A stretch of DNA of 64,000 nucleotides from DASSKP01 sp035695045 (GTDB lineage: Bacteria; Actinomycetota; Actinomycetes; JAFAQI01). Positions 8,449 to 18,248 of this stretch are shown piece after piece; the stretch's first letter is position 1; every line of letters starts with the position of its first letter. The translations under genes were made by a program, and so were the position numbers. The notes beneath the pieces are model-generated. The model did no database searches. It saw only the letters and a list, made by a program, of their open reading frames with translations, and was not told the DNA's origin. The stretch lies in NCBI GenBank assembly GCA_035695045.1, contig DASSEX010000030.1, positions 62,001-126,000 on the forward strand, written 5' to 3'.

Positions 8449-9558
8449 TCAGTCGAAAAGGATTACGCCGCGGAGGTTCTGGCCGCTCATCATGTCGTCG
8501 TAGCCGCGGTTGATGTCCTCGAGCTTGTAGGTCTGGGTGACCAGCTCGTCGAGCTTGATCTGACCGGCGTCGTAGAGCGACAGGATGTTCTTGATGTCGT
8601 ACATCGGGTTGCTCTCACCGAACAGCGAGCCCTTCAGCGTCTTTTGGTAGAGCGTCAGGATGTCGCCGTTGATCTGGACGGTGTTCTCCATCATGTTGCC
8701 CAGACCGGTGAGCACGACGGTGCCGGCTTTTCGGGTCGCGTTGAACGCGTCTTCGATGACCTTCGAGTCGACGACGCCGACTGTGACGATCGCGGAGTCG
8801 GCTCCTACACCGAGCGTCACCTCGTAGGCGCGGAGAATCGCGTCCTCACCGGTGGCGACCGCTTCGGTGGCGCCGAACTCGACGGCCTTCTTCCGCTTCA
8901 GCTCCACCGGGTCGACCGCGATGATGTTCTTCGCGCCGGCGTGCTTCGCGCCCTGAACGGCGTTGATGCCGACGCCGCCGATGCCGAAGACGACGACGGT
9001 CTCGCCCGGCTTGACGTCGGCGCTGTAGACCGCCGAGCCCCAGCCGGTGGGAACGCCGCAGCCGACGAGCGCAGCCTTGTCCAGCGGAAGGTGGTCGTCG
9101 ATCTTCACCACCGAGTTGCGGGACACGACCCCACGCTCGCTGAACGTGCCGAGCATGCACATGCCGCCGATGTCGTGTCCGTCGGCGTGCCGCCGGTAGG
9201 TGCCGTCCGGCAGGCAGCCGTCGAGCAGCATGGCGCCGAGGTCACAGAGGTTCTGGTGTCCCGTTGCGCACCAGCGGCACCGGCCGCACGTCGGAAGGAA
9301 CGAGCAGACGACGTGGTCGCCCGGGGCGATGTCGTAGACGCCCGGCCCGACCTCCTCGACGATGCCGGCGCCCTCGTGACCGCCGACGATCGGGTAGCGC
9401 GACGGGAGGTCGCCCGTGCGCAGGTGGTCGTCGGAATGACACATGCCGGACGCGGCGAACTTGATCAGCACCTCGCCGTCCTTGGGCGGGTCGAGCTCGA
9501 GCTCGATCACGTCCCAGTCCTTGCCGGCCTCCCACATCACCGCAGCGCGCGTCTTCAC
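8449..9558 (-). CDS. NDMA-dependent (nicotinoprotein-type) zinc alcohol dehydrogenase
   Basis: Oxidises alcohols; in this actinobacterial family a tightly bound NAD is recycled by an unknown natural acceptor, for which N,N-dimethyl-4-nitrosoaniline substitutes in assays. 369 residues. Catalytic zinc ligands lie in GMCHSDDH and GGHEGAG; the structural zinc site is the four-cysteine cluster CGRCRWCATGHQNLC. The Rossmann glycine motif is GIGGVGINAVQGAKHAG followed by IIAVDP. Overall likeness is to the Rxyl_3153/TIGR03989 group rather than FDH-type class III enzymes. No redox partner gene is adjacent. Confidence 0.88.
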   Translation of the reverse strand: MKTRAAVMWEAGKDWDVIELELDPPKDGEVLIKFAASGMCHSDDHLRTGDLPSRYPIVGGHEGAGIVEEVGPGVYDIAPGDHVVCSFLPTCGRCRWCATGHQNLCDLGAMLLDGCLPDGTYRRHADGHDIGGMCMLGTFSERGVVSRNSVVKIDDHLPLDKAALVGCGVPTGWGSAVYSADVKPGETVVVFGIGGVGINAVQGAKHAGAKNIIAVDPVELKRKKAVEFGATEAVATGEDAILRAYEVTLGVGADSAIVTVGVVDSKVIEDAFNATRKAGTVVLTGLGNMMENTVQINGDILTLYQKTLKGSLFGESNPMYDIKNILSLYDAGQIKLDELVTQTYKLEDINRGYDDMMSGQNLRGVILFD

Positions 9559-9598
9559 GACAGCCTCCTGGCAGAACCTCGTTCGGTAAGCCCGGACG

Positions 9599-10357
9599 TT
9601 ACCCGCCGTTGCGCTCGAAGACCAGACGAAGCCCGATAAGCGTCAGATCGGGCTCGTGCTCGGTGATGGTCTGGCTCTCGGCCAGCACCAGAGGAGCGAG
9701 CCCGCCGGTCGCGATGACGTCGGGCTCTGCGCCGAGCTCGTCGGCGATCCGCCGGACGATGCCGTCGATCTGGCCCGCGAAGCCGAAGATGATCCCGGAC
9801 TGCAGGGCCTCGACCGTCGACTTCCCGATGACCGAGCGCGGGCGGACCAGCTCGACCTTCAGCAACCTGGCCGCGCGAGCGGCGAGCGCGTCGACGGAGA
9901 TCTCGATACCGGGCGCCAGAGCGCCGCCGAGGAACTCGCCCTTCTCACTGACGACGTCGAAGTTGGTCGACGTACCGAAGTCGACCACGATCGCCGGACC
10001 GCCGTAGAGCGTGTACGCCGCCAGCGCGTTGACGATGCGGTCGGCTCCGACCTCGCGCGGGTTGTCGTAGAGGATCGGTACGCCGGTGCGCACCCCCGGC
10101 TCGACAATGACCGCCGGAACATCGCTGTAGTAGCGGTCGAAGACGCCGCGCAGCTCGTGCAGAACCGCCGGAACCGTGGAGCAGGCGACGATGCCCGCCG
10201 GCCGCGGCTCGTCGATGAGCAGGCCGCGCAGCAGCAGCGCGATCTCGTCCGCCGTCGCCCGGCTGTCGGTCTTGATCCGCCATGACTCGACGAGCTTGTC
10301 GCCCTCGAAGCAGCCGAGAACCGTGTTGGTGTTGCCGACGTCGATCGCGAGCAGCAC
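9599..10357 (-). CDS. coaX: Type III pantothenate kinase
   Basis: Phosphorylates pantothenate, the first step from vitamin B5 to CoA. 252 residues, ASKHA fold: PHOSPHATE1-like DVGNTNTVLG at the N-terminus, PHOSPHATE2-like DFGTSTNFDVV in the middle, then GGALAPGIEIS. Type III enzymes need a monovalent cation and are insensitive to CoA feedback. It ends the block DUF2520-panC-panD-coaX, so one transcript can make and activate pantothenate. It starts 23 bases after the panD stop. Confidence 0.96.
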   Translation of the reverse strand: MLLAIDVGNTNTVLGCFEGDKLVESWRIKTDSRATADEIALLLRGLLIDEPRPAGIVACSTVPAVLHELRGVFDRYYSDVPAVIVEPGVRTGVPILYDNPREVGADRIVNALAAYTLYGGPAIVVDFGTSTNFDVVSEKGEFLGGALAPGIEISVDALAARAARLLKVELVRPRSVIGKSTVEALQSGIIFGFAGQIDGIVRRIADELGAEPDVIATGGLAPLVLAESQTITEHEPDLTLIGLRLVFERNGG

Positions 10358-10380
10358 TGTTCAGACCCCCCGGCTTCCGG

Positions 10381-10800
10381 TCACGACGGGTAGACCAGGT
10401 CGCCGCGCAGTGAGTCCTTGTCCGGCAACGCCTCGGCCGGGTCGGCACCGGTGCCGACGATGCGGTTGTCCGCGTCGACGAAAACGACCTTCGGGCGCAG
10501 GGTGCGCGCTTCCGCGTCGGTCACCGTGCAGTAGCTGATGAGGATGACGAGGTCGCCCTCGTGCACGAGCCGGGCAGCCGCTCCGTTGATGCCGATGACA
10601 CCGCTGCCGCGCGGGCCGGCGATGACGTAGGTCTCGAGCCGGGCGCCGTTGTCGATGTCGACGATGGCGACCTGCTCGCCGGCGAGCAGATCGGCGGCGT
10701 CCATGAGGTCCTCGTCGATCGTCACCGACCCCACGTAGTGCAGATCGGCCTGCGTGACGGTGGCTCGGTGGATCTTGCTCTTGAGCATGGTGCGGTACAT
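10381..10800 (-). CDS. panD: Aspartate 1-decarboxylase proenzyme
   Basis: Decarboxylates aspartate to beta-alanine for pantothenate. 139 residues. The self-processing Gly-Ser site is in HYVGSVTID; the serine becomes the pyruvoyl cofactor. The active-site stretch GARLETYVI and [17 protein letters not shown] are intact. The [16 protein letters not shown] start matches the M. tuberculosis enzyme (MLRTMLKSK); an alternative ATG lies four codons in. It is 24 bases downstream of panC. Confidence 0.97.
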   Translation of the reverse strand: MYRTMLKSKIHRATVTQADLHYVGSVTIDEDLMDAADLLAGEQVAIVDIDNGARLETYVIAGPRGSGVIGINGAAARLVHEGDLVILISYCTVTDAEARTLRPKVVFVDADNRIVGTGADPAEALPDKDSLRGDLVYPS

Positions 10801-10824
10801 CGCCGTTGCCTGTCCTTCCTGCCT

Positions 10825-11682
10825 TCAGCCCGCGAGGGTGCCGAGGTCGACGGAGACATTGTCGATCAACCGGGTCGTGCCCACGCGCGCGGCCACCAGG
10901 AGACGCGCCTCCGTGGTGTCAGCATCGGCCTCCGCCCAGGTCCGCTCGTCGACGAGAGCGACGTAGTCGACCCGGACGTCGGGTTCGGCTGCGAGCACCT
11001 CGCCGGCTGCGTCGAGCACCGCCCGCGGGCCGTCCTGACCCGCTGCCGCACCCGCCTGCAACGCCTGGTTCAACGACAGAGCCGCGGCCCGGTCACGCTC
11101 GGACAAGTAGGTGTTGCGGCTGGACAGAGCCAGTCCGTCCGCCTCCCGGACGGTGGGCCAGCCCACGACCTCGACCGGGAAGTCGAGGTCGCGCACCATC
11201 TGTCGGATCAGCGCGAGCTGCTGGGCGTCCTTCTCGCCGAAGAACGCGACGTCCGGCCGGGTCAGGTGCAGCAGCTTGCCGACCACGGTGAGCACGCCGT
11301 CGAAGTGACCGGGACGCGACTCGCCCTCCAGGCGGTCGCCGAGCGGGCCGGCGGAGACGCGGACGTCCGGCTCACCGTCCGGATAGACGACGTCCGGCGT
11401 CGGCGCGAAGATGACGTCCACCTGCTCGCGGGTGCACAACGCGTAGTCGGAGTCGAACGTCCGCGGGTAGCGGTCGAGGTCCTCGCCCGGCGCGAACTGC
11501 AGCGGGTTGAGGAAGATCGTGACGATCACCGAGTCACCGCGTGCCCGGGCGGCGCGGATCAGCTGCCCGTGGCCCTCGTGCAGCGCGCCCATCGTCATCA
11601 CGACGGCGACCTCACCCTGGAGCGCCTCGCGGAGCTCGGCGAGCTCCGAACGGGTGTGTGCCACCGCGGGAGTCACGGTCAT
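10825..11682 (-). CDS. panC: Pantothenate synthetase (pantoate-beta-alanine ligase)
   Basis: Joins pantoate and beta-alanine using ATP. 285 residues, normal length. The nucleotidyl-transferase motif [13 protein letters not shown] is near the N-terminus; [17 protein letters not shown] and [11 protein letters not shown] line the substrate site. The ATG lies five bases after the DUF2520 stop, indicating coupling. Its product substrate beta-alanine is made by the next gene, panD. Confidence 0.97.
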   Translation of the reverse strand: MTVTPAVAHTRSELAELREALQGEVAVVMTMGALHEGHGQLIRAARARGDSVIVTIFLNPLQFAPGEDLDRYPRTFDSDYALCTREQVDVIFAPTPDVVYPDGEPDVRVSAGPLGDRLEGESRPGHFDGVLTVVGKLLHLTRPDVAFFGEKDAQQLALIRQMVRDLDFPVEVVGWPTVREADGLALSSRNTYLSERDRAAALSLNQALQAGAAAGQDGPRAVLDAAGEVLAAEPDVRVDYVALVDERTWAEADADTTEARLLVAARVGTTRLIDNVSVDLGTLAG

Positions 11683-11687
11683 GCGGC

Positions 11688-12578
11688 TCAGCCTTCCGCC
11701 GCGAGTACGTCCAGCAGGGACTCCGCGTCCTCGGCCGCGAGCAGCCCCGCGGCGAGCGCTCGGTCGGCGGTGAGGCGGGACATGGCGACGTACGCCGTCC
11801 GGACCTGCGGCGCGGTGAGTGCGGACAGATGCGCCCGGACCGTGCCTGCATCCCCACGCGCGACCGGTCCGGTGAGGGCGGCATCGCCTCGCCGCAGCGC
11901 GTTGTCGAGCGCCGCACCGAGCAGCGGACCGAGCATCCGCATCGGGCTCTCGACGCCGACATCACGCAACAGGTCTGCCGACTGCGCGACGAGCGTCACC
12001 AGGTTGTTGGCGCCGAAGGCCAGTGCTGCGTGATAGGCCGCGCGGTCGGACTCCTCGATCCACACGGGCTCGGCGCCCATCTCGATGACGAGCGCCTCGG
12101 CACCCAGCCGCAGCTGCTCCGGCGAGGTGACGCCGAAGCACGCACCGGCGAGGCGCTGCAGGTCGACTTCCGTCCCGGTGAACGTCATGACCGGATGCAA
12201 GGCCATCGGCAGCGCCCCGATCGACGTCAGCGGGTCGAGCACGCGAAAACCGTGCGCACCGCTGGTGTGGGCGACGAGCGTGCCGGGCCGCACCGCACCG
12301 GCAGCCGCCAGCCCGTTGACGAGCGCGGGCAGCACGTCGTCCGGAACCGCCAGGACCAGGAGGTCGGCCCGCGCCGCGACCTCGTCCGGCGGAAGGACGT
12401 CGGCGTTGGGCACGAGCGACTCGGCGCGTCGGCGACTGGCCTGCGACACCGCTGCGATCGCGACGGCCGGGTGACCGGCGCGGTCCAGCGCCGCCGCCAG
12501 CACCGCCCCGACCCGACCGGCGCCGATGGCGCCGACCGCGAGGCGGGCCGGCCGTTCGCGCGGCGGCAGCGTGGTCAT
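11688..12578 (-). CDS. Rossmann-fold and DUF2520 domain protein
   Basis: 296 residues. The N-terminal NAD(P)-binding domain has [16 protein letters not shown] at about 13-28. The DUF2520 helical domain follows ([10 protein letters not shown], then [16 protein letters not shown]). The fold is that of 6-phosphogluconate/ketopantoate reductases. Its constant position ahead of panC in actinobacteria suggests ketopantoate reduction or a related CoA-pathway task, but the reaction is not established. The ATG at 12578 was chosen because [16 protein letters not shown] matches the usual start; an in-frame ATG at 12641 would add a low-complexity tail. Confidence 0.85.
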   Translation of the reverse strand: MTTLPPRERPARLAVGAIGAGRVGAVLAAALDRAGHPAVAIAAVSQASRRRAESLVPNADVLPPDEVAARADLLVLAVPDDVLPALVNGLAAAGAVRPGTLVAHTSGAHGFRVLDPLTSIGALPMALHPVMTFTGTEVDLQRLAGACFGVTSPEQLRLGAEALVIEMGAEPVWIEESDRAAYHAALAFGANNLVTLVAQSADLLRDVGVESPMRMLGPLLGAALDNALRRGDAALTGPVARGDAGTVRAHLSALTAPQVRTAYVAMSRLTADRALAAGLLAAEDAESLLDVLAAEG

Positions 12579-12744
12579 CGAAGGTCTCGTTCCAGTCCTC
12601 GGCTGGGTACCGGACGCGACGAGGGTACCGGTAGCGCTCATGCCACCGGCCAGCGTCCACTGTCGCTGCCGAGGCCGTCGGGACGCGCGTCTTTTGTCGT
12701 GACTCTTCGGAGCCGCTCCCGGTGCTGCATGCGAGGGTTGGGTC

Positions 12745-13746
12745 GTGCAGGACCGGCGGCGCTGGCAACGGTGGCGCACCGCGATGGACGAGGCGCTGTA
12801 CGGCGCCGACGGCTTCTACCGCCGCAGCGGAGCACCGGCCGCGCACTTCCGGACAGCGGCGCACACCTCCCCGTTGTGGGCGGGGGCGATCGCCGAGCTC
12901 GCCGGCCGGGTCGACGCTGCACTGGGTCAGCCGGAGAGCTTCTGCCTCGTCGACATGGGCAGCGGCGGCGGCGAGCTGCTCGCGGCACTCGCCGGCACCG
13001 TCCCTCCGCGTTGGTCGCTGGTGGGGGTCGACCACGCCGCGCGACCGGACGGGTTGCCCGAACGTGTCGCATGGACGGCCGAGGCCCCGGCCGGCATCAC
13101 CGGCCTCGTCATCGCCAACGAGTGGCTCGACGTCGTCCCGGTCGACGTCGTGGAGCTGGCCGATGATGGCCGGCTGCGTCTCGTCGAGGTGACCGACGAC
13201 GGCGAGGAACGCCTCGGCGATTCACCCGACGCGACCGACGTCGACTGGCTGCGGCGTTGGTGGCCGCCGGCGGACGTCGGCGACCGGGCCGAGATCGGAA
13301 GGACGCGTGACGAGGCGTGGCGGAAGCTCGTGGAACGTTCGCTCGCCCGCGGCGTCGCGGTTGCGATCGACTATGCCGCTGACCCTGCGCGCGACGTCGC
13401 GGGGACGCTGACCGGGTATCGGGACGGACGGCAGGTCGCGCCCGTCCCCGACGGGACCTGCGACATCACGGCGCACGTCCTGATGGAGTCCTGCGCGGCT
13501 GCGGTCGGCGACGTCGACATCCTCATGACGACCCAGCGCGAGGCCCTGCGCGATCTTGGCGTCGACGGACGACGGCCGGCGTACGACGGTGATCCGCAGG
13601 CGTTCGTCGCGGCGTTGTCACAGGCCGGCGAGGCCGCCGAGCTCCTGGACGCGCACGGTCTGGGCGGCTTCGTCTGGCTCGTGCTGGCCAGGGACTGCCC
13701 CCTGCCGCTGCGATCCGGCGCCGGAACGCGTGACACCGATGCATGA
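12745..13746 (+). CDS. MidA/NDUFAF7-like SAM-dependent methyltransferase
   Basis: 333 residues. The SAM-binding glycine motif is [13 protein letters not shown], and the MidA family signature block is [19 protein letters not shown] and [16 protein letters not shown]. The eukaryotic homologue NDUFAF7 dimethylates an arginine on the 49-kDa subunit of complex I (the NuoD equivalent). Here the gene overlaps a nuoD homologue by eight bases, so the same substrate relation is a reasonable inference. GTG 12745 was chosen for its GAGGG eight bases upstream; ATG 12784 is the alternative. It is divergent from the DUF2520 gene. Confidence 0.85.
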   Translation: MQDRRRWQRWRTAMDEALYGADGFYRRSGAPAAHFRTAAHTSPLWAGAIAELAGRVDAALGQPESFCLVDMGSGGGELLAALAGTVPPRWSLVGVDHAARPDGLPERVAWTAEAPAGITGLVIANEWLDVVPVDVVELADDGRLRLVEVTDDGEERLGDSPDATDVDWLRRWWPPADVGDRAEIGRTRDEAWRKLVERSLARGVAVAIDYAADPARDVAGTLTGYRDGRQVAPVPDGTCDITAHVLMESCAAAVGDVDILMTTQREALRDLGVDGRRPAYDGDPQAFVAALSQAGEAAELLDAHGLGGFVWLVLARDCPLPLRSGAGTRDTDA

Positions 13747-14920
13747 CAAACTCGCCGCCGTGACCACCGCGGAGCCGCGCGAGCTGACCGTCTCGACGGG
13801 CAACCTCGCGACCAGCGACATGGTCCTCAACATCGGGCCGCAGCACCCGGCGACTCACGGTGTGCTGCGGCTGGCCCTGACCCTCGACGGCGAGCGCATC
13901 GTGCGGGCCGACCCGGTCATCGGCTACATGCACCGCTGTGCGGAGACGCTGTTCGAGGCGCGCGACTACCGGCAGATCCTCGTGCTCGCCAACCGTCACG
14001 ACTGGCTGTCGTCGTTCAGCAACGAGCTGGGCGTCGTGCTCGCGGTCGAGCGGATGCTCGGTATGGAGGTGCCGATCCGCGCCGTCTGGGCGCGGACCTT
14101 GCTCGCCGAGCTCAACCGGGTGCTCAACCACCTGATGTTCCTCGGCAGCTACCCGATCGAGCTGGGTGCGATCACGCCGATCTTCTACGCGTTTCGCGAG
14201 CGGGAAGTCCTGCAGGCGGTGATGGAGGAGCTCACCGGCGGCCGGATGCACTACATGTTCAACCAGGTGGGCGGGCTGCGCGAAGACATCCCCGCCGGCT
14301 GGCCGGAGCGGGCCCGTGGCGCCGTACAACTCGTTCGCGACCGGGTCCGTCGCGACATCGACACCCTTGTCCGGGGCAACGAGATCTTCCGCGCACGGAC
14401 CAAGGGCGTCGGCGTGCTCGACCCCGGGCTCGTCGAGGAGTACGGCGTCTCCGGACCGATCGCGCGGGCGTCGGGCGTCGACATGGACCTGCGACGCGAC
14501 GACCCCTACCTCGCCTACGGCGAGCTCCCCGCAGACGTGTTGCGCGTCGTCACCCGCACCGACGGCGACTCGCTCGCCCGCTTCGAGTGCCTGCTCGACC
14601 AGGTCTACGTGTCGCTCGACATCGCGGAGCACTGCCTCGACGTCCTGGACGGGCTGCCGGTCGGGCCGATCAACGTGCGGCTGCCGAAGGTCGTCAAGGC
14701 GCCGGAGGGCGCCACCTACGCCTGGACGGAGAACCCGCTCGGCATCAACGGCTACTACCTCGTGTCACGTGGGGAGAAGACGCCGTGGCGGATGAAGCTG
14801 CGCACGGCGTCGTTCAACAACGTGCAGGTTCTGTCGCGCATCTTGCCGGGCACTCTCGTCGCCGACATGGTGTCGATCCTCGGCTCGATGTTCTTCGTCG
14901 TGGGTGACGTCGACAAGTAG
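13739..14920 (+). CDS. nuoD2: NADH-quinone oxidoreductase subunit D homologue (stand-alone nuoD2)
   Basis: 393 residues of the complex I 49-kDa/[NiFe]-hydrogenase large-subunit family. Conserved blocks are [41 protein letters not shown] and [10 protein letters not shown], with the family C-terminus [15 protein letters not shown]. The rest of the nuo operon is absent. Solitary nuoD paralogues beside a MidA gene occur in other actinobacteria; whether it joins complex I is unknown. The ATG at 13739 overlaps the methyltransferase stop; GTG 13760 is an alternative. It converges on the DUF4440 gene with 17 bases between stops. Confidence 0.88.
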   Translation: MHDKLAAVTTAEPRELTVSTGNLATSDMVLNIGPQHPATHGVLRLALTLDGERIVRADPVIGYMHRCAETLFEARDYRQILVLANRHDWLSSFSNELGVVLAVERMLGMEVPIRAVWARTLLAELNRVLNHLMFLGSYPIELGAITPIFYAFREREVLQAVMEELTGGRMHYMFNQVGGLREDIPAGWPERARGAVQLVRDRVRRDIDTLVRGNEIFRARTKGVGVLDPGLVEEYGVSGPIARASGVDMDLRRDDPYLAYGELPADVLRVVTRTDGDSLARFECLLDQVYVSLDIAEHCLDVLDGLPVGPINVRLPKVVKAPEGATYAWTENPLGINGYYLVSRGEKTPWRMKLRTASFNNVQVLSRILPGTLVADMVSILGSMFFVVGDVDK

Positions 14921-14937
14921 GCCTCGTCACGTCACCG

Positions 14938-15294
14938 TCAGATCGGCACCGGTGTTCCTTGATGGAAGACCATCACCCAGCCCGTCTCGTGCCACATCCA
15001 GATCGAGCTGCGCAGTGACGCGCGGTCGCGCCGGTGGACGCGATAGGTCAGCAGCACGACCTCCGGCGCGAGCCGGAAGCCGCGCATCTCCTCCGCCGTC
15101 GTCGGCTCACCGGGATCGGCGGCCATGGCGGCGACGACCGACTCGCGATCCCAGATCCGCCCGCTCGCCCCGAACTCCGTGAAGTCCGGATGAAGCAGCG
15201 CGCGGGCAAGCTCCGGGTCCGCGCGGGTCAGCGGGTCGAGGAGGCGGAGCTCCCCCTCGACCGCTCCCGTGAACCCGTCGTCGTCGGTGGGCAA
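14938..15294 (-). CDS. SnoaL/DUF4440-like small protein
   Basis: 118 residues with an NTF2-like cone fold pattern: a first helix ending in LTRADPELARALLHPDFTEFGASGRIWDR, then strand-rich FRLAPEVVLLTYRVHR and a C-terminal WMWHETGWVMVFHQGTPV. Members include isomerases, ketosteroid-binding proteins and many of unknown role; no catalytic residues can be assigned here. No ATG or GTG precedes the conserved region, so the start is taken as TTG 15294, 11 bases after the stop of the binding-protein gene. The two may be co-transcribed. Confidence 0.7.
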   Translation of the reverse strand: MPTDDDGFTGAVEGELRLLDPLTRADPELARALLHPDFTEFGASGRIWDRESVVAAMAADPGEPTTAEEMRGFRLAPEVVLLTYRVHRRDRASLRSSIWMWHETGWVMVFHQGTPVPI

Positions 15295-15305
15295 CGGCTC
15301 GCGAC

Positions 15306-16265
15306 TCAGCCGGCCGCGAGCGCGGGGTCGCTGCTGAAGACGAGACCGATCTGGACCTTGCCCTGCTGGATGGCGGCGCGGGTCAACGGCCCGCCGGCGT
15401 CCAGGGACTTGAACCCGGTGAAGTGGATTCCGTAGGTCTTCTCGAGCCCCGGCTCGCAGAACGGACGCTGCGGGCACTCCGGCGGCCCACCGAGGACGAG
15501 GCTGCCCTTCACCTTCGTCAGGTCGGACAGGTTGGTCAGCCCCCACTTCTCGGCAAAGTCCTTGCGGACGGCGAAGGCGTTCTGGTCCGTCGCCGTGGAA
15601 GCCTGCAGCGGCACCAGGCCGTGCTTCGCACCGATCGTCTTGAGTGCGGCCAGCGTCTTGGCGATGTCGGTCGTCGCCAGCGGCTTGGCGTTGGCGCCGT
15701 TGTCCTTCGTGTTGAGGAACTCGGTCAACGTCGCGGCGTACTCCGGCATGACGTCGAGCTGTCCGTGCTCGAGTGCGGGTTCGTAGACCTCTCGGCTCTG
15801 GACGTCCTTCACCGTCGCCTTGAAGCCCGCGGCGTCGAGGACCTGCGCGTAGAGGTTGGCCAGGATCTGGTTCTCGCTGAAGTTGGCCGCACCGACGTTG
15901 ATCGAGCCGGATCCGCCGGACAGCCCGTTCGCCAGGCCCTTCTGGCTGATGTAGTCCTTCGCGATCGCGTCCGGCGCGTCGTGCTTCTCGGAGGCGCGGG
16001 CGTTCATCGCGACGAGATCGCTCTGGGTCAGGGTCGTGTCGACCTTGTTGAGCGCTGTCTCGAGCGCGGGCTTGTCCACCGCCTTGCGCACGACGGCAAC
16101 GATGTTGTCCGACAGCTGAAGGTGCTTGTCGTCGTTGAGCACGACGAGGTGGTTGTCCGTCTTCACCGTCGCACTGCCTGACGACGTTCCTCCGGAGCTG
16201 CCACTCCCGCAACCGGCCGCAGCCGCGATCACAACGAGCCCCGCGAGCGCGCGTAGAGACTTCAT
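15306..16265 (-). CDS. Betaine/choline-type ABC substrate-binding lipoprotein, apparently circularly permuted
   Basis: 319 residues with a lipobox AAAGC (Cys19). Residues about 37-111 (NHLVVLNDDKHLQ..DYISQKGL) match the C-terminal segment of ordinary ProX/OpuCC/QAT binding proteins. A Gly/Ser linker follows (112-121). Residues 122-319 (INVGAANFSENQ..VMPEYAATL..GKVQIGLVFSSDPALAAG) match their N-terminal and middle parts. The chain ends where the normal protein would continue into NHLVVL, so both lobes are complete but in swapped order. The start is ATG with AAGG upstream. Its likely ABC partners lie at 18236-20778, separated by two redox genes on the other strand. Confidence 0.85.
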   Translation of the reverse strand: MKSLRALAGLVVIAAAAGCGSGSSGGTSSGSATVKTDNHLVVLNDDKHLQLSDNIVAVVRKAVDKPALETALNKVDTTLTQSDLVAMNARASEKHDAPDAIAKDYISQKGLANGLSGGSGSINVGAANFSENQILANLYAQVLDAAGFKATVKDVQSREVYEPALEHGQLDVMPEYAATLTEFLNTKDNGANAKPLATTDIAKTLAALKTIGAKHGLVPLQASTATDQNAFAVRKDFAEKWGLTNLSDLTKVKGSLVLGGPPECPQRPFCEPGLEKTYGIHFTGFKSLDAGGPLTRAAIQQGKVQIGLVFSSDPALAAG

Positions 16266-16433
16266 GGCACCGCCTTCTGTGTCCCGTGGTCTTCGACCAC
16301 GCGTGTCTGGCGGCGCGCGCTGTGACGCCGCTCGGTGCGAACAGTCTTTACAGATCGCTCGGCATTGGCAACGCCTGCGGCGGCGCACGAACGCACGAGC
16401 GCGCGCCTGCCGCTGGAGTGATAGGCAATCGTT

Positions 16434-16829
16434 ATGAACGGCGCCGGCATCTCGGTCGAGGAGCTGCTCGCCGAAGCGCGATCGGGCCTGAACCGGATGA
16501 CACCCGAAGAGGCCTGGGAGGCGCTCGAGAGCGGTGCGATGCTGGTCGACACGCGTCCCGTCGAGCAGCGCCGGCAGCTGGGGGAGGTACCGGGCTCGCT
16601 CGTGGTCGACCGCAACGTGCTGGAGTGGCGGTTAGACCCGCGCAGCCCGCACCGGCTTCCGCAGGCGACCGGCGAGTCACGCGTCATCGTGCTCTGCCAG
16701 CAGGGCTACTCGTCGAGCCTCGCAGCCGCCTCGCTGCAGCGCCTCGGTGTCGCCGGGGCCACCGACGTCGTCGGCGGGATGGAGTCCTGGGTCGCAGCAG
16801 GGCTCCCGACGGCCCCTTTTCGGGAGTGA
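16434..16829 (+). CDS. Rhodanese-like sulfurtransferase domain protein
   Basis: 131 residues, one rhodanese domain. [32 protein letters not shown] is the N-terminal half, and the active-site loop is CQQGYSSS with the persulfide-forming Cys88, followed by [12 protein letters not shown]. Such single-domain proteins move sulfane sulfur between thiols. It is 27 bases ahead of a flavin disulfide reductase in the same direction, and the two may form a sulfur or thiol redox pair; that link is inference. It is divergent from the binding-protein gene over a 168-base gap. Confidence 0.9.
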   Translation: MNGAGISVEELLAEARSGLNRMTPEEAWEALESGAMLVDTRPVEQRRQLGEVPGSLVVDRNVLEWRLDPRSPHRLPQATGESRVIVLCQQGYSSSLAAASLQRLGVAGATDVVGGMESWVAAGLPTAPFRE

Positions 16830-16856
16830 CCGCCTCCGTCGACCGTAGGGAGAGTC

Positions 16857-18248
16857 ATGGACGACTACGACGTCATCGTCCTCGGTGCGGGCCCGGCCGG
16901 CGAGAACGCGGCCGGTCGAGTCGCCGGCCACGGCCTCTCGGTCGCCATCGTCGAACGCGAGCTGGTGGGCGGCGAGTGCTCCTACTGGGGATGCATGCCG
17001 TCGAAGACGCTGCTGCGCCCCGGCGACGTCATCGCCGCGGCGCGCAGAGTGCCCGGAGCGGCGGCAGCGGTCACCGGCACGATCGACGTCGCCGCGGCGC
17101 TGTCACGACGCGACTGGATGGTGTCGGACTACGACGACAGCGGTCAGCTCCCGTGGCTGGCCGACAACGACATCGACCTCGTCCGCGGGCATGGCCGACT
17201 CGTGGGCGAGCGCATCGTCGAGGTCAGCAACGGTCAGGGCGACGTACGACGACTGACCGCCGGTAAGGCCGTCGTCGTCGCAACCGGCACGGTGCCGTTC
17301 GTCCCGCCCGTTCCGGGCCTCGTCGAAGCGAACCCCTGGGACAACCGCAGCGCGACCGGCGCCAAGGAGGTTCCCCGGCGACTTCTCGTGCTCGGGGGTG
17401 GCGCGATCGGCGCGGAGATGGCGCAGGCCTTCCGCCGCCTCGGCAGCGAAGCGGTCACCGTCGTCGAAGGCGCGGACCGACTGCTCGCCCGAGAGGAGCC
17501 GTTCGCGGGCGACGAGGTGCGCCGAGCATTCGAGGCGGAGGGCATCGACGTGCGCACCGGCAGCACGTTGGCCGAGGTACGCCGGACGACGTCGCCGGCG
17601 ACGGTGGTGGGGGTGCTCGGCGACGGCTCGGCGATCGAGGCCGACGAGCTGCTCGTCGCGGTCGGCAGGCGGTCTCGCACCTCAGACCTCGGCCTCGACA
17701 CCATCGGTCTCGAACCGGGCAGGCCGATCGACGTCGACGACCAGCTACGCGCCACGGGCGTATCCGGTGACTGGCTCTTCGCCGTCGGTGACGTGAACGG
17801 ACGCGCACTGCTCACGCACATGGGGAAGTACCAGGCGCGGATCGCCGGAGACGTCATCGCGGGCAAGGACGTGCGGGACCGGGCGAGCCGCGACGTCATT
17901 CCCCGCGTCACCTTCACCGACCCGCAGGTCTGTGCGGTCGGCCTCACCGAAGCGCAGGCTCGTGAGCGCTATGCGCACGTGCGCACCGTCCGCTACGGCA
18001 CCGGTGACGTCGCCGGTGCTTCGACGGAGGGCGACGGCATCACCGGGACGTCGTTTCTCGTCGTCGACTCCGACCGTGACGTCATCGTCGGCGCGACCTT
18101 CACGGGACCGCAGGTTGCCGAGCTGCTGCATTCGGCGACCATCGCCATCGCCGGCGCGGTCGATCTCGCGACGCTCTGGCATGCCGTGCCGTCGTTCCCG
18201 ACCGTCAGCGAGGTCTGGTTGCGGCTGCTCGAGGCCTATGGGCTCTGA
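16857..18248 (+). CDS. FAD/NAD(P) pyridine nucleotide-disulfide oxidoreductase, dihydrolipoamide/mercuric reductase-like
   Basis: 463 residues. FAD site [13 protein letters not shown] (10-22), redox-active disulfide Cys41/Cys46 in [16 protein letters not shown](P) site [14 protein letters not shown], and the second FAD motif [15 protein letters not shown]. In dihydrolipoamide and glutathione reductases a C-terminal His-Glu pair acts as proton donor (HPT..SE). Here the equivalent is SFPTVSE, Phe447 in place of His with Glu452 kept, so the substrate is probably not lipoamide. It follows the rhodanese gene and overlaps the end of the ATPase gene by 13 bases. Confidence 0.88.
   Translation: MDDYDVIVLGAGPAGENAAGRVAGHGLSVAIVERELVGGECSYWGCMPSKTLLRPGDVIAAARRVPGAAAAVTGTIDVAAALSRRDWMVSDYDDSGQLPWLADNDIDLVRGHGRLVGERIVEVSNGQGDVRRLTAGKAVVVATGTVPFVPPVPGLVEANPWDNRSATGAKEVPRRLLVLGGGAIGAEMAQAFRRLGSEAVTVVEGADRLLAREEPFAGDEVRRAFEAEGIDVRTGSTLAEVRRTTSPATVVGVLGDGSAIEADELLVAVGRRSRTSDLGLDTIGLEPGRPIDVDDQLRATGVSGDWLFAVGDVNGRALLTHMGKYQARIAGDVIAGKDVRDRASRDVIPRVTFTDPQVCAVGLTEAQARERYAHVRTVRYGTGDVAGASTEGDGITGTSFLVVDSDRDVIVGATFTGPQVAELLHSATIAIAGAVDLATLWHAVPSFPTVSEVWLRLLEAYGL

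Noticed and set aside
10561..12033. Long plus-strand open frame (490 codons) opposite panD/panC
   Set aside because: It is a mirror of the well-recognised pan genes; the composition is Arg/Gly/Val-rich with no motifs, as expected of antisense frames at 70 % GC.
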